From Martensiomyces pterosporus (lineage: Eukaryota > Kickxellomycota > Kickxellomycetes > Kickxellales > Kickxellaceae), in contig MU603978.1 in NCBI GenBank assembly GCA_025201845.1, forward strand, positions 51,450-115,449: a stretch of 64,000 nucleotides of DNA, in the 5' to 3' direction. Both the position numbers and the translations under genes were made by a program. Each line of letters starts with the position of its first letter. The stretch's first letter is position 1. Below the pieces are notes generated by a model. That model saw nothing but the letters and a program-made list of their open reading frames with translations. It ran no database searches and had not been told where the DNA came from. Positions 10,410 to 20,004 of this stretch are shown here, one piece after another.

Positions 10410-11948
10410 TCAGACGCCAAACGCCGTTCCCTGGCTGACCCTTTCCTCTTGTTGGTCGTGAATGGCCTTTTGGAACGCCAAAAGGCTGCTGCTGACGGCA
10501 CTGGCCTTGGGCGGGAGCCTCTTCCACTGCTCGCCAACACGCTTTCTGACCGTCGCAAAGTCGTCCCAGCGGTGGCCCCTGACTGGGCCGCAATCATAAA
10601 CGACCTTGAGCAGGTTCTCCGAATCCTTGGGCGCATCGGCCAAGCGGTACGCCACCGGCGCGCCGTTCTGCTCTGGGTCCGGGTGGACAGCAAAATGCCC
10701 AGGCAGTGACGTCTTGCCCGACTCTTCCTTCGGGAACTTCATGATATCCCTTGTCGACCCATCGCTGTATGTGATCGAGCTGAGCTTGACAGCCAGGTTC
10801 ATAGTGTCGCGGTTGACCTTCTGCAGCAGCCCGCCGCCCATTCCGAACCCCACGCACTGCGCCGAGTACCCAGCCTCGTGCACAGCCTCCAGGATCCTGC
10901 GGAGCGTCGTCGGCGTGACGCCGTCGCCCTGGATGACGCTTGCCCCATTAATAACCCTGAACCCCTTCTTGTTAATGGTGGCCCCGAACACCTTGTCGGC
11001 CGCACGCAGGCCCATCAGCACTGCCTCGACCTGGTCGCCGCTATCTGGGCGAATGACCATAAACCCGCCCTTCTCCAGCTTCCTCTTTGCCACCACAGGG
11101 AGCACATCCTCCAGCGCGTGCCCGTAGTCATACGAATCCATGACGCAGGCGAACACGCCCTCCCCATACGTCTCGATCGTGCTCAAGAGGGCGTCCTTCT
11201 CGCTTGCAAACGACATCATCACCGAGTGCTCTGTTGCAGGAATGCTCGTCGCCACCGGCACGCCATTGTTCAGCTTGTACTGCACATAGAATGCTGCACT
11301 GAGGGTATCCGTGCCCTCAAAGTTCAGCAAATGTGCTGCGCCGCCAAGCATCGACTGCTCCACACACGTGCATCCGCGGAATCCGAAATCGTGCATTCTG
11401 CTCTCCAGTGTCCACGCGCTCTCCTCATCAACCGACTTTTTGTAGTGCTCCTCAATCGCAGTGCGCGATCTCCTTGAGAGCGTGGCCACTGTGGATGGGT
11501 ACCAGACCATCAGAAGGACTGTTTCCAAGTACGTCACAAGCGAGGAGTACTCCTCCTTGGCCGTGATCTGGAATATCGGCGTGTGCGGGTAGACGACAGA
11601 GCCCTCAACCAGGGCCTCGATCCTCACGGGGAAATAGCCGTCGTTCTCCTCGATGAACTTGAGGAACAGAGCCTTTGGGAACGGATACTTGGTGAAGCCA
11701 GCGTTGTGCGTGCTGAAGAACGCCTCGGCCATATCCACATCCTCCTTCTTCCACTGCCGACTGACGTACTCTTCGATCACATACTGGATCCCGTAGAACA
11801 CCATGCGCTCATCCTCGGTGTCCTTGTCGTACCCCTGGCGAAACTCCGCGTAGGCCGTTGCCTGCTGCGCCTCTGGGTACAGTGCGAAATGACTCGCCTT
11901 GTATGAATCAGTAAGAAGCGGCAGAGGAATTCCAAATGGACCCGACAT
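10410..11948 (-). CDS. NAMPT: Nicotinamide phosphoribosyltransferase
   Basis: NAMPT joins nicotinamide and PRPP to give NMN, the first step of one-step nicotinamide salvage to NAD. The single-exon product has 512 residues (human 491). Key positions of the human enzyme are conserved: LLTDSYK at 11-17, MHDFGFRG with Phe188 and Arg191 (human F193/R196, nicotinamide stacking), FEGTD with Asp214 (human D219, nicotinamide specificity), EHS with His241 (human H247, phosphorylated), VIRPDSG with Arg300 and Asp302, VIQGDG with Gly341 and Asp342, and GMGGGLLQK followed by NRD. This separates it from nicotinate phosphoribosyltransferase (Npt1), which is smaller and lacks this set. It has a normal intact frame between TRAPPC12 and the divergent YCII gene. 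Many well-studied fungi lack NAMPT and use Pnc1 nicotinamidase instead. Confidence 0.95.
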   Translation of the reverse strand: MSGPFGIPLPLLTDSYKASHFALYPEAQQATAYAEFRQGYDKDTEDERMVFYGIQYVIEEYVSRQWKKEDVDMAEAFFSTHNAGFTKYPFPKALFLKFIEENDGYFPVRIEALVEGSVVYPHTPIFQITAKEEYSSLVTYLETVLLMVWYPSTVATLSRRSRTAIEEHYKKSVDEESAWTLESRMHDFGFRGCTCVEQSMLGGAAHLLNFEGTDTLSAAFYVQYKLNNGVPVATSIPATEHSVMMSFASEKDALLSTIETYGEGVFACVMDSYDYGHALEDVLPVVAKRKLEKGGFMVIRPDSGDQVEAVLMGLRAADKVFGATINKKGFRVINGASVIQGDGVTPTTLRRILEAVHEAGYSAQCVGFGMGGGLLQKVNRDTMNLAVKLSSITYSDGSTRDIMKFPKEESGKTSLPGHFAVHPDPEQNGAPVAYRLADAPKDSENLLKVVYDCGPVRGHRWDDFATVRKRVGEQWKRLPPKASAVSSSLLAFQKAIHDQQEERVSQGTAFGV

Positions 11949-12355
11949 GCTGTTCCCGTTCTTTCTAGTGCCTTCGCCTGGCGTGCTTACGAGTAATCGG
12001 GTTTGCGGCCGTAATTACCGTGTGAAGTGGTTGAATGCACCGGCTGGTGTGTGTGTGCGTGTGTGAAGGTTTGCGGTAGGCAAAAAGTTTGTCCAGAGAT
12101 TGCAGGCTGCGAAACGGAGAGCCAAACACCGCTTGTGCGTCACTACACTCTTGCTCAGGAGGAACCCAGTCATGTGATGCATGCGCAGGCGCCACTGCCT
12201 CGTTGGTTTACTGGCGGCGTTATCCCTCTACTCCGTGCCTCGGTCTTTCTCTACTATCGCCAGCACCAGCACGGCTAAGCACGCAGAAATCCACACTCAC
12301 CCCAAGTATAAAAAGACGCTGCCGCTCTGCAGGCTCTGCCTTTCGTCGCCACACA
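11949..12355. promoter_or_regulatory. divergent promoter between NAMPT and the YCII-domain gene
   Basis: A 407-bp spacer between two divergent starts. A TATAAAAA box at 12307-12314 lies 42 bp before the ATG of the plus-strand gene. No TATA box was found for NAMPT. A GT-rich run (about 12041-12066) is the only other notable composition. Confidence 0.5.
12307..12314 (+). promoter_or_regulatory. TATA box of YCII-domain gene
   Basis: The TATAAAAA octamer is correctly oriented and 42 bp upstream of the ATG at 12356, implying a very short 5' UTR starting near 12340. Confidence 0.5.
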
Positions 12356-12760
12356 ATGTCTCTACTTGCCCGCATCCCCCGTATCGCCAAAGCAGCAGCT
12401 CCCTATACAGCAACCATGTCGCTATCAACCACTTCCGCAGCAGCACCGTCTGGCAGCAAGAAGTCGTATGTCATCATCATCGAAGACTTCAAGGACGCAG
12501 ATGCCCTAAGCCGCCGCCTGGCTGCTCGCCCCACCCACTTGGCCGAGGCAACCAAACGCCGCGGCCAGGGCGTCCTAGTCTCTGGCGGCGCTATCCTCGA
12601 TTCGCACGAGAGCGGCAAGATGGTCGGCTCGGCCCTCGTGGTCAATGCGGACTCCAAGGAGGAGGTGCTGGAGCTCCTCAGAACGGATCCGTACACGGTT
12701 GGCAAGGCCTGGGACCTGGATTCTGTCAAGATATTCCCATACAGGGAGGCCAACTTCTGA
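12356..12760 (+). CDS. YCII-domain protein, possibly mitochondrial
   Basis: Small single-exon protein, 134 residues from the ATG at 12356, the first ATG after the TATA box. Residues ~35-134 form a YCII-related alpha/beta fold: SYVIIIEDF strand, RPTHL with the characteristic His, GQGVLVSGGAI, a second strand SALVVNA, and LLRTDPYTVGKAWD with the conserved Asp-Pro. YCII proteins are small dimeric enzymes of mostly unknown reaction; the His/Asp pair is thought to be catalytic. The N-terminus (MSLLARIPRIAK plus Ala/Thr/Ser) is basic, lacks acidic residues and resembles a mitochondrial presequence. A second in-frame Met at 12416 would give a cytosolic form starting MSLSTTSA, so dual targeting by alternative starts is possible but unproven. 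Confidence 0.8.
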   Translation: MSLLARIPRIAKAAAPYTATMSLSTTSAAAPSGSKKSYVIIIEDFKDADALSRRLAARPTHLAEATKRRGQGVLVSGGAILDSHESGKMVGSALVVNADSKEEVLELLRTDPYTVGKAWDLDSVKIFPYREANF

Positions 12761-12907
12761 CATGCTGGAGGGCTGGCAAGATTGCTACTTATAAGATTAG
12801 GCTTTGGAGGTGAAGAAACAGGAAATATCTAAGAACAAGTGAAAAAGGAGGAATGCTAGATGATTTGCCTTGGCGCCCGCTATGTGCGCGCACGCCAATT
12901 TCGGTTA

Positions 12908-13498
12908 TTACAGAAGCTGGGCAGCAGCGGCAGCAAGAGCCAGTGCCATGCCACACGTGAAGGTAGCGGGGCTGCCGGACTTTGAGGTGTGGCTGGTGGT
13001 CTCCAGACCAGAGTCAGACTCTGAGAACGAATCCAGGTCAGAGAACTCGGACTCCTCCGAGCTGCTATGGCGCGACGAGTGCTCGCGGTAGCTGCTCGCC
13101 TCCGAAGAGTGGTCCTTGGACAGGCTAGTAGGCTTGGCGGTGGGCGTGCGGAGCGCGGTGACCCTGTTGTTGAGCTCGACGGAGGCAATAAAGTTTGACT
13201 TCTTCAGGTCGTCGGCATACAGCTTCGAGGTGAGGCCGGTAAGCGTGTTGGTGTTGTAGTTGGGCGCATCGATGGTCGAGCCACGGCACATGAGGGCGTC
13301 GCGGAACGAGTCGAGGATCTGGGCGGGGGTGTCGGGCTTGAAGGCAATGACCACCCGCTCGAGTGCCTGTGGAGCGACGTTGTCGTAGGTGATCGTGGGC
13401 AGGGCCTCGAAACCGGCGCAGGTGATCGCCATGGCAGAGGCATGGCAGGCGCCAAGAACGCAGGCGGCAAGAGTAGCGACGGCAGAGTTGAAAAGCAT
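12908..13498 (-). CDS. Secreted peptidase-inhibitor I9-like protein, probable GPI anchor
   Basis: A 196-residue product from the ATG at 13498 (MLFNSAVATLAACVLG), which begins a typical signal peptide ending near ACHASA. Residues ~40-110 resemble the inhibitor I9/subtilisin-propeptide fold: RVVIAFKPDTP strand, a helix, LTGLTSKLY, and a closing FIASVELNNRV, the order seen in Pbi2-type protease B inhibitors and subtilase prodomains. A Ser-rich, acidic region follows (~125-175), then GSPATFTCGMALAL and an Ala/Leu tail, which fits a GPI signal. No protease domain follows, so it would be a free-standing surface I9 module. Longer upstream frames exist but would hide the signal peptide. The role could be protease inhibition or chaperoning of secreted subtilases; both are inference. 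Confidence 0.7.
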   Translation of the reverse strand: MLFNSAVATLAACVLGACHASAMAITCAGFEALPTITYDNVAPQALERVVIAFKPDTPAQILDSFRDALMCRGSTIDAPNYNTNTLTGLTSKLYADDLKKSNFIASVELNNRVTALRTPTAKPTSLSKDHSSEASSYREHSSRHSSSEESEFSDLDSFSESDSGLETTSHTSKSGSPATFTCGMALALAAAAAQLL

Positions 13499-14211
13499 GC
13501 TGTGTATGGCTGGTGTGTGTGTGGTGTGTTGAGGAGATGATGGGTGCTGAGAAGACAAGGCGAGAAAAAGGAAAGGAGGCTGCAGTAAGCGAGGCCTCAC
13601 AAGGGGCTCCACGGCTTGTTCCTTAAATGCCCAGCCGAGCTGCTCTCCCGCCAAACTTTTTTTCTTTTTGCTTTGCAGCTTAAATGGTCTCATTGATTGC
13701 TGCCGCCAATTGCCGCATGCCATTGTCCTATTTTTGTACGCCCAGCTGTGCTACACTGACTTTGGGTCTGCTGCTCCTCCCCACGCTGCCTTCATGTCTG
13801 CGTGTCTGACAGGTATGCTGCATGACGTCTTGTAGGACGCTGCCATCAGTAGGCGATGCCAAATGCCAGCGGCACTACACACCCACGGGCTCAGCCCACC
13901 GGTCCCCCACACACCAAGCCCGCACGCATGTCTCGGCGCCAGACCAGCACAGCCAGCACGCAATCAGGCTCATGCAGCCTAATCTTTCGCAAAATCACCG
14001 GTGATTCTGACAAGCCCCAGGGGCTGCGCCGTGCTACGCTAGAAAGCCGGCCCTTGCTGCAGCAAGGCGCACAAACAACAGCAGCAGGGCTCGCTCTGTC
14101 TGTTTTGTACCATCTTTCCGCTCTCCTTTGACTATCTATACCAGCCCCCTTGCAGCCGCTTTATTTTTGCTCTCTGACAATAAGAAGAAAGGGTAATCGA
14201 GTGCTGCGGAA
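13499..14211. other. divergent intergenic region, I9-like gene and STYX
   Basis: 713 bp with no recognisable gene. The left ~150 bp contains TTTAAGG on the minus strand near 13622, a possible core promoter for the I9-like gene. The segment just before 14212 is T-rich then A-rich, compatible with the STYX 5' UTR. Confidence 0.45.
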
Positions 14212-14931
14212 ATGGAGCAAGTGGAATGGCCAGAGCCACCCCAGGTCGGACTGGGCCCAATTGAGTTGCGCGCACCCACCTGGAGCTACGAGGACCGCTA
14301 CGAGGGCCAGCCCGTCATCCCACACCTAATCCTCGGCCCCTACCATCTGGTTCGCAAGCGCGATTTTCTTGCACGCTACAGCATCACGCATATTCTGTGC
14401 ATCCGCGACCCCTCCGAAACACGCTTCCTCCGCGACCCCCAGCTGCCCGGCATCGAGCTCAAGTTTATGGACGTGCCAGCAGACGTGAGAAAGGAAAACA
14501 TCATCCCGCACTTCAGCACTGCGAACCAGTGGATGGCCCAGATCCTCCGCCAGGGCGGCACGGTTTTGGTGTGCTGCAGCGACGGCATTGATAAGAGCAC
14601 GGCGTTTGTGTCGGCGTATTTGATGAACACGTTTGCACTGGCTGCGGTGGACGCCGTTACGTTTGTCCAAAACCACAGGTATTGCGCCACGCCGTCGTCT
14701 TCGGGGTATAGGGTCAAGCTTGTGGAGTATGAGCCCATCTGTGTTGCGCAGAGACAGTTTGTCAACCAGGCTGCGAATGGGCCAAGCGAGAGGAACCTAA
14801 GGAGACGAGCAGACGATGACGAGTGTGAGAATGGCAGTCGTGCTGCGAGCAGCGGCAGCCACCAGGCCAGCGAGTTCTTGTATCCAAGCGCCCGCCCCAT
14901 CGCTGAGCACGCTCGAAAGCGCATTAGGTGA
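14212..14931 (+). CDS. STYX: STYX-like dual-specificity pseudophosphatase
   Basis: A 239-residue protein with the fold of dual-specificity phosphatases and closest resemblance to STYX: ITHILCIRDPSE, then the signature-loop region, DKSTAFVSAYLMNTF, AVTFVQNHRYC..P and LVEYEP all parallel human STYX in order and spacing. STYX is catalytically dead in animals and acts as a scaffold for ERK and the F-box protein FBXW7. Here the signature loop reads VCCSDGIDKS (120-129): the usual His is Cys121, Cys122 occupies the catalytic position that is Gly in human STYX, and the essential Arg is Lys128. Activity is therefore unlikely but not excluded. The C-terminus is basic (HARKRIR), a possible nuclear signal. 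AATAAA at 15077-15082 is a likely poly(A) signal. Confidence 0.82.
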   Translation: MEQVEWPEPPQVGLGPIELRAPTWSYEDRYEGQPVIPHLILGPYHLVRKRDFLARYSITHILCIRDPSETRFLRDPQLPGIELKFMDVPADVRKENIIPHFSTANQWMAQILRQGGTVLVCCSDGIDKSTAFVSAYLMNTFALAAVDAVTFVQNHRYCATPSSSGYRVKLVEYEPICVAQRQFVNQAANGPSERNLRRRADDDECENGSRAASSGSHQASEFLYPSARPIAEHARKRIR

Positions 14932-15173
14932 AGGCACGATGCGCCAGTTAGCTAAGGTGCCCGCCCTATTTCTCTCTCTATCCGCTGTATTTTCTCCACA
15001 ACTTTCTCTTCTCCTGTATGATCATTTATGAATATCCCGACGCACTAGACACTGGCAATAGCCAGGCTCGAAAAATAATAAAACGGGGTATCGCAAGTGC
15101 TGCTAGAAATACAAAATAGCACGAAACATTATGTCTGCCATTAGACATGTAGCAAGGTAGCGCGAGTCGCTGT

Positions 15174-18167
15174 CTAGGTGCTCATCTTGCCTCCGAGCAC
15201 AAGTCGGCTGAGCCGCGGGTTAACAAACAGCGTGCCCCTTTCGGCCTGCTCCTGGTCCTCCAGGGGCAATAGCGGAACTGTGCGCTTCAGCATTCTCATC
15301 CACACACTCTCGCAGTCGTTATTCAGCTGGTTGAACACAAACCTTCTCTCCATGCCATCAACGATGGACTGGACGGAGAGGTTCGAAAGCCCAGCAGCCA
15401 CATCCTTGGCCAGGCTTACCTGGCTAATACAGCTTGTCGGAATAATCTCGCGGATGAACAGCCCGGGCTTCTTGGCGGCAGCTGCATCGCTGCTGTCCTT
15501 GTCTGGTGTTTCAGGCGACAGTGGCGACAGCGGCAGTGTCGCAGAGTCTGATGCCAGCTCAAACCTGATTCCCATCTGCTCCGGCAAAATGGCTAGCGAT
15601 GCATGACTAGTGAGTTTTCTGGCTGTTGCTGCCATCAACGTCAGCGGGCTGTCCGTGTTGATGGTAAGCGGCTGGAACACGCTTTCCCTGGACTGCATCC
15701 CACTCACAGGNNNNNNNNNNNNNNNNNNNNNNNNNNNNNNNNNNNNNNNNNNNNNNNNNNNNNNNNNNNNNNNNNNNNNNNNNNNNNNNNNNNNNNNNNN
15801 NNNNNNNNNNNNNNNNNNNNNNNNNNNNNNNNNNNNNNNNNNNNNNNNNNNNNNNNNNNNNNNNNNNNNNNNNNNNNNNNNNNNNNNNNNNNNNNNNNNN
15901 NNNNNNNNNNNNNNNNNNNNNNNNNNNNNNNNNNNNNNNNNNNNNNNNNNNNNNNNNNNNNNNNNNNNNNNNNNNNNNNNGGACTGGACGGAGAGGTTCG
16001 AAAGCCCAGCAGCCACATCCTTGGCCAGGCTTACCTGGCTAATACAGCTTGTCGGAATAATCTCGCGGATGAACAGCCCGGGCTTCTTGGCGGCAGCTGC
16101 ATCGCTGCTGTCCTTGTCTGGTGTTTCAGGCGACAGTGGCGACAGCGGCAGTGTCGCAGAGTCTGATGCCAGCTCAAACCTGATTCCCATCTGCTCCGGC
16201 AAAATGGCTAGCGATGCATGACTAGTGAGTTTTCTGGCTGTTGCTGCCATCAACGTCAGCGGGCTGTCCGTGTTGATGGTAAGCGGCTGGAACACGCTTT
16301 CCCTGGACTGCATCCCACTCACAGGCGAGGTGCTGCTGCTGCTGCTGCTGCTACCGCTATCGGCCACAAGCGTTCTCGAGCGCGATGTGCTCCTGCTGCT
16401 CGATGCGGCCGTTGAGATGGACGATGCCGAACGACGACGGTCGCTTGTTTTGGCACGGGAAACGGCGGACCTGACGGACAGATGCAACGACGACAGCGTC
16501 CTGCGAATCCTCGATGGCTTGCGCAACGCCTGCGAGTCTACAGCCTCGCACAGTACGAGGTTGCGCTCAAATAGGAACACCTCAAAGCCCTCGGGTTCAG
16601 CGCCAATATTGACCACCATTGTGCCACTAGCCAGCAGCCGGCCAAAATCACCCTGTCTCAGACCGGAGGGGATGGGCAGGTCAAGGCGTTCAAAGAATTC
16701 GGCGTATGCGAGCTTGTTCTGCACCTCCCTCGTGGCTTCGTTGGCTCTGCTTAGGACGCGCTTGCTCCGGCGCATTGCTGAGTACATCGACCGTATGACA
16801 TGCAGGCGCTCGTCTATCTCGGGCTTGCCGAGAAACATGCAGCTCTCGCACACGGCATCGATGATGTTCTGGAAGAGGATAGGGTACTGTGCAAGGCGCT
16901 GGACTGGTCGCATAAGCAGCGCAGGCACGTCTATGACTGGGTCCAGCTCGCCTTGGATCTGCCGAAGTATGGGCAGTGCCCTGCTGTAGGCAGCCTGGGA
17001 GCACTCGCGACTAGCACAGAAGCTCGAGTAGATGTCAAACTCGCGGTGAATGTCGTCGTAGAGCGTGCCATAGAGCTGCAGGTCGATGTGCTGTGCGGCC
17101 AAGTACTGGATGCCCATGGAGAACTTGCGGTGCAGTGCCAGGATGCCATCGACGTGCATGAAGATTGATCCGGTGTCAACGTCGTGTGGAGCGTCGTCAA
17201 GAAGCTGCTTCACCTGCTCTGCATACGACTATGGAGAGGATTCCACCGAAAAAAAAAAATAGTAGTGGTGCAAGAAGAGTAGCAGGGCTCTATCTTTAGC
17301 AGCATGTGGCAGACACCAGCTCCAAATGCAGGCATATTGAGCCCAGCTGCCCACAAACCAGCTTACTCTGCCCTCATTCTGCCTGCGCATTTGCCCATTT
17401 TGGTTATCCCAAAAACGCACTAATCAAAAATGGCTTACCTTCAGCCGCTCAAGATCCTGCACGTACGCCACCTCCGTCCTGGACAATTCAGCTGTGAGCT
17501 CCATATACCTCGGCCCTCCACTTTCAGCAGCCGGTGGTGTTGGATACATGCTGCTGGGCTTTATATAGCGCGAATCAAGCTCGCTCAGCCGGCCACGCCC
17601 CTGCAGGATGTCCAAAATCCCCGCAACGGCCATAATGGTGAGCTCCAAATCCTCATCGTCGCCGGCAAGATCAAATCCGGGGAATTTGTCGAGCACTGCT
17701 GAGTCCTCCAGCCCAGCATCGACGCATCCTCTCCAGAACAGCTGGATTTGGTACTCGGCATAGGACTCCTCGTTGACCCTGTCGTAGAGATTGATGGTAG
17801 CGACAAAGGGGCTCTCGATTTCGTTCAGGAGGATGTTGAGCGTGTAGCCGTGCTCGAACAAGGTCCTCAGTGGGCGTGTGGGGTCCTTGTAGATGTGCGT
17901 GTTCTGAGTGTTTTCGTCAACAAGAATCGGGTAGAGGAAAATTGCCATACTCGGCAGGCGCAGGAGACGCTCGATTAGCTCCACGGCCCTGTCGTATGGC
18001 GACATGTAGGCTGCTCTAGTCACTGTGACCGCGTTTGATGCTGTGCCCAGGAGACACACCTGAGGATGCCTCTTATTTGGGTGTGGCCCAAAGCGGAAGT
18101 ACCCAGTACTCAAATTGGCGGGTATCCAATCGAACTGACCCTTTAGGATTCCGATGATGCGATACAT
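15174..18167 (-). CDS. CDC24: CDC24-type Rho guanine nucleotide exchange factor (sequence interrupted by assembly gap)
   Basis: Cdc24/Scd1 activates Cdc42 to set cell polarity. Exon 1 is 18167-17439 and exon 2 is 17228-15174, split by a 210-bp GTAAGC...TAG phase-0 intron. Exon 1 encodes the Cdc24 calponin-like domain (DPTRPLRTLFEHGYTLNILL, then a long helical part). The Dbl-homology domain spans the junction (LSRTEVAYVQDLERLK / SYAEQVKQLL, then VQRLAQYPILFQNII). A split PH domain follows (GTMVVNI...EVFLFERNLVLCE; last helix RRFVFNQLNNDCESVWMRML). Its Ser-rich insert contains 270 Ns and a 345-bp exact duplication. Removing the gap and one copy would give about 722 residues. It stops soon after PH, without the PB1 domain of yeast Cdc24. 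ATTTCACAG just before the ATG looks like a splice acceptor, so an upstream exon may be missing. Confidence 0.85.
15366..15710. repeat. 345-bp direct duplication, copy 1 (left of assembly gap)
   Basis: Within CDC24 exon 2. By eye this segment is identical to 15981-16325 and the two lie either side of a run of Ns. Such a perfect repeat at both edges of a gap is the usual mark of an unjoined overlap in scaffolding. Confidence 0.9.
15711..15980. other. assembly gap of 270 N
   Basis: A run of 270 undetermined bases inside CDC24. The length is divisible by three, so frame is kept by chance. Residues predicted across it have no meaning. Confidence 1.
15981..16325. repeat. 345-bp direct duplication, copy 2 (right of assembly gap)
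   Basis: Same sequence as 15366-15710, continuing without interruption into the rest of CDC24 exon 2. The unique sequence to the left of copy 1 gives the natural C-terminal continuation, so a single merged copy restores an ordinary PH domain. Confidence 0.9.
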
Positions 18168-20004
18168 GGCTGTGAAATGAGCCGTGAAAAAAAGAGCGTA
18201 TGCGGAACTAGCTGCTCAGCGCGTAGAGTGTGGACTGGGCTAAACAAATAGGGTAATAGATCGAACGTCCGAGGCTAGGCTGAGTGCTCTGGATGCTGTT
18301 GTCTGGCCAGGCAGCACTAGGTAGTTGCGACTTGAGAAAAGAAAATGAGTGTAAGTGTAGGCTGTGGTGTAGATGAGGTTGAATGGCGTTGGGGAAGGCC
18401 GTTGCGGGAGCCGGATTCTGGTTATTTATGCTACCGACAACTCCGGCTAGGGGTTGTTTGTGTGGCTATCCGTACATGTCTATCGCCATATGCCTATTGT
18501 CGGCGCTGAGGTGTGAGGGAAGAATAAAGAGGCAGAGCGGAAAACAAAGAGGTGGTGCAAGTGTGCGTGGACCACGCCGAGCCCCCGCCATCGCGAGAGC
18601 AATGCGTGGGCTGCCGGGCCATGTCTGGCACACTGTGTCTGGAAAACCCATTGTGAGATGCGAAAGCGCAGGTGAAGGCTGCCCGGCTCCCATTGAATAT
18701 TTCTTGTAGTCGGTATGTTTATATCCGCTAATTACCATGCGCGACACATGCCATGCACAGATCTCACAAGACTGTTTGCTTTCTCACTCGCGTACCCACC
18801 CACTCAGTCCAAACTGACATGCATTTTCGTTTTGCTTTTTTAAAAAAGGTATTTGTGCATGTGAGGAGTGAGAGCAGTCGAGCCGCGAGTGAGACGTTTT
18901 TCTTTTGTGGTCCCTGTTTTCAAATGCAGGAAGGCGGGGGATTTGAGCGCAATAGAGGACAGTGAACAATGGAATGTGATTACATCTCGCTATCCACACG
19001 CAGCAGAAACATCAGAGGCAGCCTGATCGATAGACTCGGACATAATGGCCAGCAGAACCGTTGGGGCTCGCTTGCATTGAGACAAGAGGGGTACATGGCC
19101 GGTTCGCCACTTTTCGACTTCTGGCTGAGGCTGTTTGCAGCAGACGGGGTCCATATGCGTAAGCTTGCATGTTGGCACACACGCTCTCAGCGTGGCAGCT
19201 GGGGCTGTCGAAAATGGCGTCGTACACATCTCACACTTGGATACACGACATGTTAATGCATATATGCTGTGCTGCGACGCTCATCCGCAAACAGGTGCCC
19301 TGAGCAACATGACCACGGGCGGGCGAGTGAGAGATACAGGACTGTTGAATGCGGACTGTGAGCCCCGCCAGTTTTGGCTGCGGCGAAGACAGCCGGTGTG
19401 CAAACTCCGGCTACGTGAGCACATCCCTCCCAGCGATTAGGCTGTCCAAATGGTCATATATTTCTTCTCAGCGTCACTGCTGCTGCCGGCGGTAAAGGCG
19501 CTGAAATTGTCGCAGATGCTTCCTCCGCTCTTGGTTGCTATTTCTGCTATGCATATCAAGCATGCTGCTGAGTGTTCAGGATAGCACAAAGCCATATAGC
19601 ATCACCACAGTCACCGCTATTGGGAATATTTGTTTTCTGTCCAATGCGCTCGCTCCTGGCGACATGTGTCCTTTTTTTGCTCTTGTCAAATTGCGCCGGT
19701 ATGTGGTTAAAAAGGCGAGATGAACAGTGGCAATGGCGAGCCAGCTATGCACGTCGGGGTATGGCACTAATAGAGCTGGGAACATGCCAAGCCATTTGCT
19801 GCCTTCTATTGCCCAGATATCTCCTCCGTGCAAAGCGTCATTAGTTGGCTAGGCACAGGGTGCCCGCTTCCGCGGTTAGGCGTCTTCAAACAAGCACGGC
19901 CACAAGTCTGACATGGATGTCTTGTTTGGGTTTTCTTTTAAAGGGGTTGGTAGGAAAGGGTGGTAGATAAGAGGGCAAGAAGGGGGCGTAGGCGGCACTG
20001 CGGC
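18168..20004. other. 1.8-kb intergenic region between CDC24 5' end and eIF2 beta 3' end
   Basis: No recognisable coding sequence, tRNA or repeat. Short open frames on both strands lack family resemblance and are mutually overlapping. The left ~200 bp probably holds the CDC24 5' leader, perhaps with a non-coding or short first exon. Confidence 0.5.

Noticed and set aside
15711..15980. Residues predicted across the N run as a real domain of CDC24
   Set aside because: The sequence is unknown and the flanks are an exact duplication, so the spacer is probably artificial.
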